DNA of 41,757 nucleotides, from positions 1-41,757 of the forward strand of contig JAJQDP010000039.1 of the NCBI GenBank assembly GCA_021202155.1, written 5' to 3'. The position numbers and the translations under genes were made by a program. The DNA is from Oscillospiraceae bacterium. GTDB lineage: Bacteria; Bacillota; Clostridia; Oscillospirales; Ruminococcaceae. The notes below the pieces were generated by a model. It saw only the letters and a list, made by a program, of their open reading frames with translations. It was not told where the DNA came from and made no database searches. Positions 38,673 through 41,757 of the stretch are shown one piece after another (the first letter of the stretch is position 1; each line of letters opens with the position of its first letter).

Positions 38673-38701
38673 ATTATATCACCGTGGTGATATAATGTCA
38701 A
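38673..38701 (-). promoter_or_regulatory. Promoter and embedded operator of the DUF3990/HTH pair
   Basis: Minus strand: consensus TTGACA (38696-38701), 17-base spacer, consensus TATAAT (38673-38678). A perfect palindrome, ATTATATCACC-GT-GGTGATATAAT (38673-38696), fills the spacer and includes the -10. Binding by the HTH protein would directly exclude RNA polymerase. Confidence 0.85.
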
Positions 38702-38715
38702 GAGAGGAAAATTCC

Positions 38716-38744
38716 TTGCTTTATTTAGCTCGATGCTGTATAAT
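38716..38744 (+). promoter_or_regulatory. Promoter of the MBL-fold gene
   Basis: TTGCTT at 38716-38721, 17-base spacer, TATAAT at 38739-38744. Its -35 lies 15 bases from the divergent toxin-pair -35, so the two promoters are back to back. Confidence 0.78.
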
Positions 38745-38782
38745 GTATATAGGTAAAATAAAATCTAAGAAACGGAGCCGCC

Positions 38783-39697
38783 ATGACCAAATACATTGAT
38801 TTTTCATCCAAACACAACATCTTGATTGCCAACGGCGACGGGACTTATTCCCGCATGGACGAGCCGTATTTCAGAAGCGAGCTTATTGCCCCGAACACAT
38901 GGAAGGTGCTTTCGAGCGGCGACTACAGCTATCTCGTGGTGGGTGACGGTGTCGGGATTTCCATCGACTGCGGGTATGGTGCAGGAAATATCCGAGAGTA
39001 TCTCGAAACGCTCTGCGGAGTGCCGGTTCCATATGTCACAAACACCCATGACCACTTCGACCATTCGGCGAATAACGCCTATTTCGATATGGCATTTCTG
39101 AATGAGAAAGCGAAGGAGTTCGGGACGATTCCTTATGCGAGCTTTTCGGGGATAGATTTTCCGAGAGATTACCCTGTCACCATCATCCACGACGGCGACT
39201 TCATCCCTCTCAATGGTCGTGAGCTTCAGGCGTTCTCGATCCCCGACCATGCTCCGAGTTCGATGATGTATCTTGACCGTAAGGAGCGGATTCTCTTTTC
39301 CGGTGACGAAATCATGCCGATGGGCAAGTCGCTGAACGGCGGTCTGAAAAGCTGGATTGAGAATCTTGAGAAGATTAATGAGTATCGGGACGAGTTCGAC
39401 GTGCTTTATGGCGGCGGTGGACGGCTTGAAAAGAAGCTTTTTGACGCTTTCCTTGAATGCGCCCGTTACGCTTGGGATCACGAGGGAGAGCTTCTCCCGC
39501 CTCCGACTCCGAGAAAGCCGAGATTCACCCATGAAGACCCGGAAGGACTCGGTCGCACCGTCTACGACCGCAGAATGCCCCACCCCGGAGACAGTGCAAG
39601 CTATCCCGATGAGCCGGAAACACTCCGGGAAAACCTCCGCAGGGTTGAGTATGCAGGGACGAGTATTGTGTATGATTTGAGCAGGAAGTTTGAATAA
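38783..39697 (+). CDS. MBL-fold metallohydrolase
   Basis: 304 residues. The metal-binding motif THDHFDHS (H-x-H-x-D-H) is at about residue 90. Further ligands are expected at IPDHAPSSMMYLD and SGDEIMP. The N-terminal GDYSYLVVGDGVGISIDCGYG is the usual first beta-sandwich strand pair. The C-terminal 60 residues are Pro- and charge-rich (LLPPPTPRKPRFTHEDPEG) and not typical of the core fold. The substrate is unknown; the family includes hydrolases of thioesters, lactones and phosphodiesters. ATG 38783 after ACGGAG. Free-standing, divergent from the toxin pair. Confidence 0.85.
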   Translation: MTKYIDFSSKHNILIANGDGTYSRMDEPYFRSELIAPNTWKVLSSGDYSYLVVGDGVGISIDCGYGAGNIREYLETLCGVPVPYVTNTHDHFDHSANNAYFDMAFLNEKAKEFGTIPYASFSGIDFPRDYPVTIIHDGDFIPLNGRELQAFSIPDHAPSSMMYLDRKERILFSGDEIMPMGKSLNGGLKSWIENLEKINEYRDEFDVLYGGGGRLEKKLFDAFLECARYAWDHEGELLPPPTPRKPRFTHEDPEGLGRTVYDRRMPHPGDSASYPDEPETLRENLRRVEYAGTSIVYDLSRKFE

Positions 39698-39734
39698 TTA
39701 GCGGATAGGATTCATAACAGCATATTACATTGCC

Positions 39735-39763
39735 TTGCTTTTCTCATTCTGATATGGTATACT
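39735..39763 (+). promoter_or_regulatory. Promoter of the GNAT gene (shared module 3)
   Basis: TTGCTT at 39735-39740, 17-base spacer, TATACT at 39758-39763. It is nearly identical to the promoter at 28850 over about 30 bases. Confidence 0.78.
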
Positions 39764-39811
39764 GACTGTTGGCGAAAGCGCAAATCGGAATTAGAAAGGG
39801 ACTACACCACT

Positions 39812-40264
39812 ATGGAAATAAAAAAAGCAGAAATCAAGGACTTGAATCTTGTAGTAAAAATGAAAATGGATATGTTCAGAGAGGTAGGTTCCATCGTTTT
39901 ACTACAGGATAATGCTGAGGAGAAGATATTCGCAAAATATAAGGAATTATACCAAGAAGAGAACCTTTGCCATTACCTCATATACGAAGATGATAACGTG
40001 GTTGCTTGTGGCGGTGCAATAATTAAAGAAGATGTCCCGTTTTGTTTCTTCAAAACTCCGATGTACGGATATATCATGGATGTATATTGCGTTCCCGAAA
40101 AAAGAAGAAACGGTTATTCATCAAGAATCATGGAAGAGTTAATTGGTTGGTTGCAAGGTAAGGAAATCCATAATATAAAGTTAAAGCCATCTGCCAAAGG
40201 ACGAGGATTGTATGAGAAGCTTGGTTTTGGCAATTCAGGCGAGATGGAATTATGGTTATGCTAA
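39812..40264 (+). CDS. GNAT family N-acetyltransferase
   Basis: 150 residues. The acetyl-CoA loop is VYCVPEKRRNGYSSRIMEEL (the R-x-x-G-x-x-x/A pattern), preceded by NVVACGGAIIKEDVP and followed by NIKLKPSAKGRGLYEKLGF, the classical C-terminal GNAT signature. The acceptor is unknown. It is more AT-rich than core genes. ATG 39812 after AGAAAGGG. The gene stands between the shared promoter module and the sigK terminator, mirroring the SWIM gene at 28922 with its copy of the same module and terminator. Confidence 0.85.
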   Translation: MEIKKAEIKDLNLVVKMKMDMFREVGSIVLLQDNAEEKIFAKYKELYQEENLCHYLIYEDDNVVACGGAIIKEDVPFCFFKTPMYGYIMDVYCVPEKRRNGYSSRIMEELIGWLQGKEIHNIKLKPSAKGRGLYEKLGFGNSGEMELWLC

Positions 40265-40303
40265 TTCTTATTTACCGATCCGAACTAAAATATATTAGCA
40301 TCT

Positions 40304-40327
40304 GAGAGCGCCCGTCGCTCTTTTTTT
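40304..40327 (+). terminator. Terminator upstream of sigK (right copy of repeat)
   Basis: AGAGCG, CCCGT, CGCTCT, then seven Ts in total. The left copy is at 29456-29480. Confidence 0.88.
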
Positions 40328-40440
40328 GCACCCTCCGTCCCTCATCATCCCCACCCCGCCCGAATATACTTAACGGGGTGATAACATGTTTTTCAAACTA
40401 ATCTCAAATATATTTTCCCGTCTGTTGTGGTTCGCTCTTC
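40305..40440 (+). repeat. Right direct repeat: sigK upstream region and 5' codons
   Basis: Partner of 29456-29592; see that entry. This copy runs into the complete sigK gene, so it is the functional one. The 24-base identical core covers the likely ribosome binding site (CGGGGTGAT). Confidence 0.7.
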
Positions 40441-41072
40441 ACATCGAGGACAAGAGCTCGTTTCCGAAGCCTTTGAGCTCCGCCGAGGAGGAGCGGCTTT
40501 TCAGGGCTTTTTCGGAGGGAGATACCGCCGCGCGGGACGCGCTCATCCTCCACAATCTCCGGCTCGTGGCGCACATCGTGAAGAAGTACTACGTCACCGC
40601 CGACGAGCAGGAGGAGCTCATCTCTATTGGCACGGTAGGGCTCATAAAGGCGGTGAACTCGTTCGACCCGGGGAAGGGAAACCGGTTCGCGGCGTTCGGG
40701 GCGAGGTGCATCGAAAACGAAATCCTCATGCACTTCCGCTCCGTGAAGAAAACGGCTCAGGACGTGCATTTTGACGAGCCGATCGATACCGACAAGGACG
40801 GCAACCAGCTCACGCTGATGGACATCATCGCGGTGGATGGTGACATCGGCGAGGAGGTCGATCTTATCCTCAACTCCCAGCGGCTCTACAAGGCTCTCGA
40901 CCTGCTTGACGACCGCGAGCGCGAGATAATCATCCTTCGCTACGGACTTTTTGGGAGACAACCGCTCACCCAGAGGGAGGTGGCAAGCCTTCTCGGCATC
41001 TCCCGGAGCTACGTCTCCCGAATCGAGAAACGGGCAATCGAGAAGCTGAGAGAGGAGTTTGGGGTGGAATAA
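40386..41072 (+). CDS. sigK: RNA polymerase sporulation sigma factor SigK
   Basis: 228 residues; the late mother-cell sigma factor. A hydrophobic pro-sequence (residues 1-20, MFFKLISNIFSRLLWFALHI) is expected to be cleaved by SpoIVFB, followed by FPKPLSSAEEERL as in Bacillus pro-sigma-K. Region 2 includes HNLRLVAHIVKKYY, ELISIGTVGLIKAVNSFDPG and ARCIENEILMHFRS. Region 4 includes LDDREREIIILRYGLFG and LLGISRSYVSRIEKRAIEKL. The gene is uninterrupted: no skin element splits it. ATG 40386 with GGGGTGAT upstream. A remnant of a second sigK 5' end lies 10.8 kb upstream. Confidence 0.96.
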   Translation: MFFKLISNIFSRLLWFALHIEDKSSFPKPLSSAEEERLFRAFSEGDTAARDALILHNLRLVAHIVKKYYVTADEQEELISIGTVGLIKAVNSFDPGKGNRFAAFGARCIENEILMHFRSVKKTAQDVHFDEPIDTDKDGNQLTLMDIIAVDGDIGEEVDLILNSQRLYKALDLLDDREREIIILRYGLFGRQPLTQREVASLLGISRSYVSRIEKRAIEKLREEFGVE

Positions 41073-41080
41073 TTTCTGTG

Positions 41081-41109
41081 TTGACAGCTTTCTCAGCACC
41101 TGATATAAT
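41081..41109 (+). promoter_or_regulatory. Strong promoter without a following gene
   Basis: Consensus TTGACA at 41081-41086, 17-base spacer, consensus TATAAT at 41104-41109, 9 bases after the sigK stop. The next start codon with a good ribosome binding site is 433 bases away. Confidence 0.8.
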
Positions 41110-41115
41110 TATTGT

Positions 41116-41420
41116 GTAAGTTGATGTCTTAGTGCTATTTACTGGTCAATACAGAGGAAAAAGCGTCTCATAAAGTATGAACAGACATGTATGAGGATAG
41201 GCTCGAATGATGATATAGGCTTGGTTTTGTCTTGTTTCGTTTTTGCGTCGACGGGCAAGTCCTCACTTGACAATGATTTTTCGGAAAGGAACTGATTCAG
41301 TCCTCTTTCTCTCATGCTCCATCCAACATACCCCTGGCGAGGCTCTCCATCGGACACAGCTTCGCCATGGTTTTCTCAGAACATCAAAAATTTTTGCAAC
41401 CCTGCGAAAACCTTTCCTCC
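41116..41420 (+). other. Non-coding stretch downstream of the strong promoter, possible small RNA
   Basis: No open frame here has a ribosome binding site or sensible composition. Short pairings exist: CTCATA/TATGAG near 41167-41196 and CAAGT/ACTTG near 41258-41273. It does not match SRP RNA, tmRNA, RNase P, 6S or T-box features that I know. It may be an unclassified small RNA or the long leader of the metallophosphoesterase gene. Confidence 0.35.
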
Positions 41421-41427
41421 GAAATGT

Positions 41428-41491
41428 TATAATATGTAGAGGGCAGAAAGCTCTGCCTTATACGACTGCCACGCAGGCGGGTTTGGCAGTC
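41428..41491 (+). promoter_or_regulatory. Possible second -10 and structured leader before the metallophosphoesterase gene
   Basis: TATAAT at 41428-41433 has no good -35. Two hairpins follow: GGCAGA-AAGC-TCTGCC (41442-41457) and GACTGCC-14 nt-GGCAGTC (41464-41491). Their closeness to the start codon suggests a role in translation control or as an attenuator. Confidence 0.4.
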
Positions 41492-41541
41492 AGGCACGGA
41501 TTGCATCTCATAACTACTGAACACTGATAGGAGGACAAAAA

Positions 41542-41745
41542 ATGATCTACATAACAGGCGACACACACGGCGAGCAGGCGAGATTTCTGAATAAGGACTT
41601 GCTCCCCGGGGAGCTTTCCTCGGGCGACTATCTCATCATCTGCGGCGACTTCGGCTATATCTTCATGAACGACGACAGCGAAAAGAAGTTCCTTGACTAC
41701 ATCATACGCGTACACTTAAGCGAAATTGGCAACAAAGTCAACTAA
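41542..41745 (+). pseudogene. Metallophosphoesterase, 5' fragment cut by an insertion sequence
   Basis: ATG 41542 behind AGGAGG. YITGDTHGEQARF is the D-x-H motif and YLIICGDFGYIF the G-D motif of calcineurin-like phosphoesterases. After FLDYI (about 41703) the family sequence stops, and the remaining residues come from the putative insertion-sequence end. The rest of the gene (G-N-H-E motif and C-terminus) should lie beyond the element. Because the contig ends here, the continuation cannot be checked. Confidence 0.75.
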
Positions 41746-41757
41746 AGCGGGGAGACG
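41707..41757. mobile_element. Probable insertion-sequence end (right contig edge)
   Basis: It starts CGCGTACACTTAAGCGA and then shows internal near-repeats (CTTAAGCGAAA and CTAAAGCGGGG). It is inverted relative to the left edge of the window (1-34). It breaks the metallophosphoesterase frame. Confidence 0.5.

Noticed and set aside
40386-41072. A skin-like element splitting sigK
   Set aside because: The sigK frame is complete, with pro-sequence, regions 2-4 and a normal end. Only its upstream region and first codons are duplicated elsewhere.
41116-41420. 6S RNA, tmRNA or RNase P RNA
   Set aside because: None of their conserved sequence blocks are present; a GTCGACGGG string alone is not enough for tmRNA.
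41243-41527. 94-codon plus-strand frame before the metallophosphoesterase gene
   Set aside because: No ribosome binding site, runs across hairpins and a -10 element, and has low-complexity composition.

Overview
The window looks like a 41.8-kb contig from a spore-forming Clostridia bacterium of the Ruminococcaceae/Oscillospiraceae kind. The evidence is near-canonical Firmicutes -35/-10 promoters, strong AGGAGG ribosome binding sites, the SRP RNA-dnaX-ybaB-recR order, an IreB homologue, a PdaA-type spore cortex deacetylase and an intact sporulation sigma-K gene. No taxonomic search was possible, so this is inference.

Positions 1-23.9 kb are mostly ordinary chromosome: pheS-pheT; ireB; pdaA; a large cell-wall-anchored leucine-rich-repeat protein with a TetR regulator upstream on the same strand; a small membrane protein; a lipoprotein; a TIM-barrel sugar isomerase; SRP RNA with dnaX-ybaB-recR-tadA; ridA; an ElaA-like acetyltransferase; mgtE with a long structured leader; a three-part GH2 beta-galactosidase; and thrB. 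The first 17.7 kb is peppered with two families of GC-rich palindromic intergenic repeats. One repeat copy has become the 3' end of tadA. I see no copy beyond 17.7 kb.

Positions 23.9-40.3 kb are accessory DNA. They hold an Rpn-type nuclease with a duplicated tail, a single-chain type IIG (MmeI-like) restriction-methylase whose target-recognition part is visibly more AT-rich, tRNA-Val, small orphan genes behind near-identical promoters, and a run of decayed genes. The decayed genes are a frameshifted RloA-type ATPase, a truncated RloB, a membrane protein with an in-frame TGA, a frameshifted partner of a DUF2971 protein, an AbiEi-like scrap, an internally deleted AlbA_2 protein and a DUF262 scrap. 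They surround one DDE insertion sequence. An intact-looking DUF3990/HTH toxin-antitoxin pair follows, with its operator placed between its own -35 and -10.

The accessory block between about 29.5 and 40.3 kb is bracketed by direct repeats of the sigK upstream region plus the first codons of sigK. The left copy is a remnant and the right copy leads into complete sigK. This suggests that material entered or was duplicated at the sigK 5' end. Both window ends carry an inverted, closely similar terminal sequence. The right one interrupts a metallophosphoesterase gene, so the contig probably stops in two copies of one multi-copy insertion sequence. The best candidates for new biology are the sigK-flanked defence-gene graveyard, the unidentified mgtE leader, the mosaic type IIG enzyme and the promoter-embedded operator of the toxin pair.
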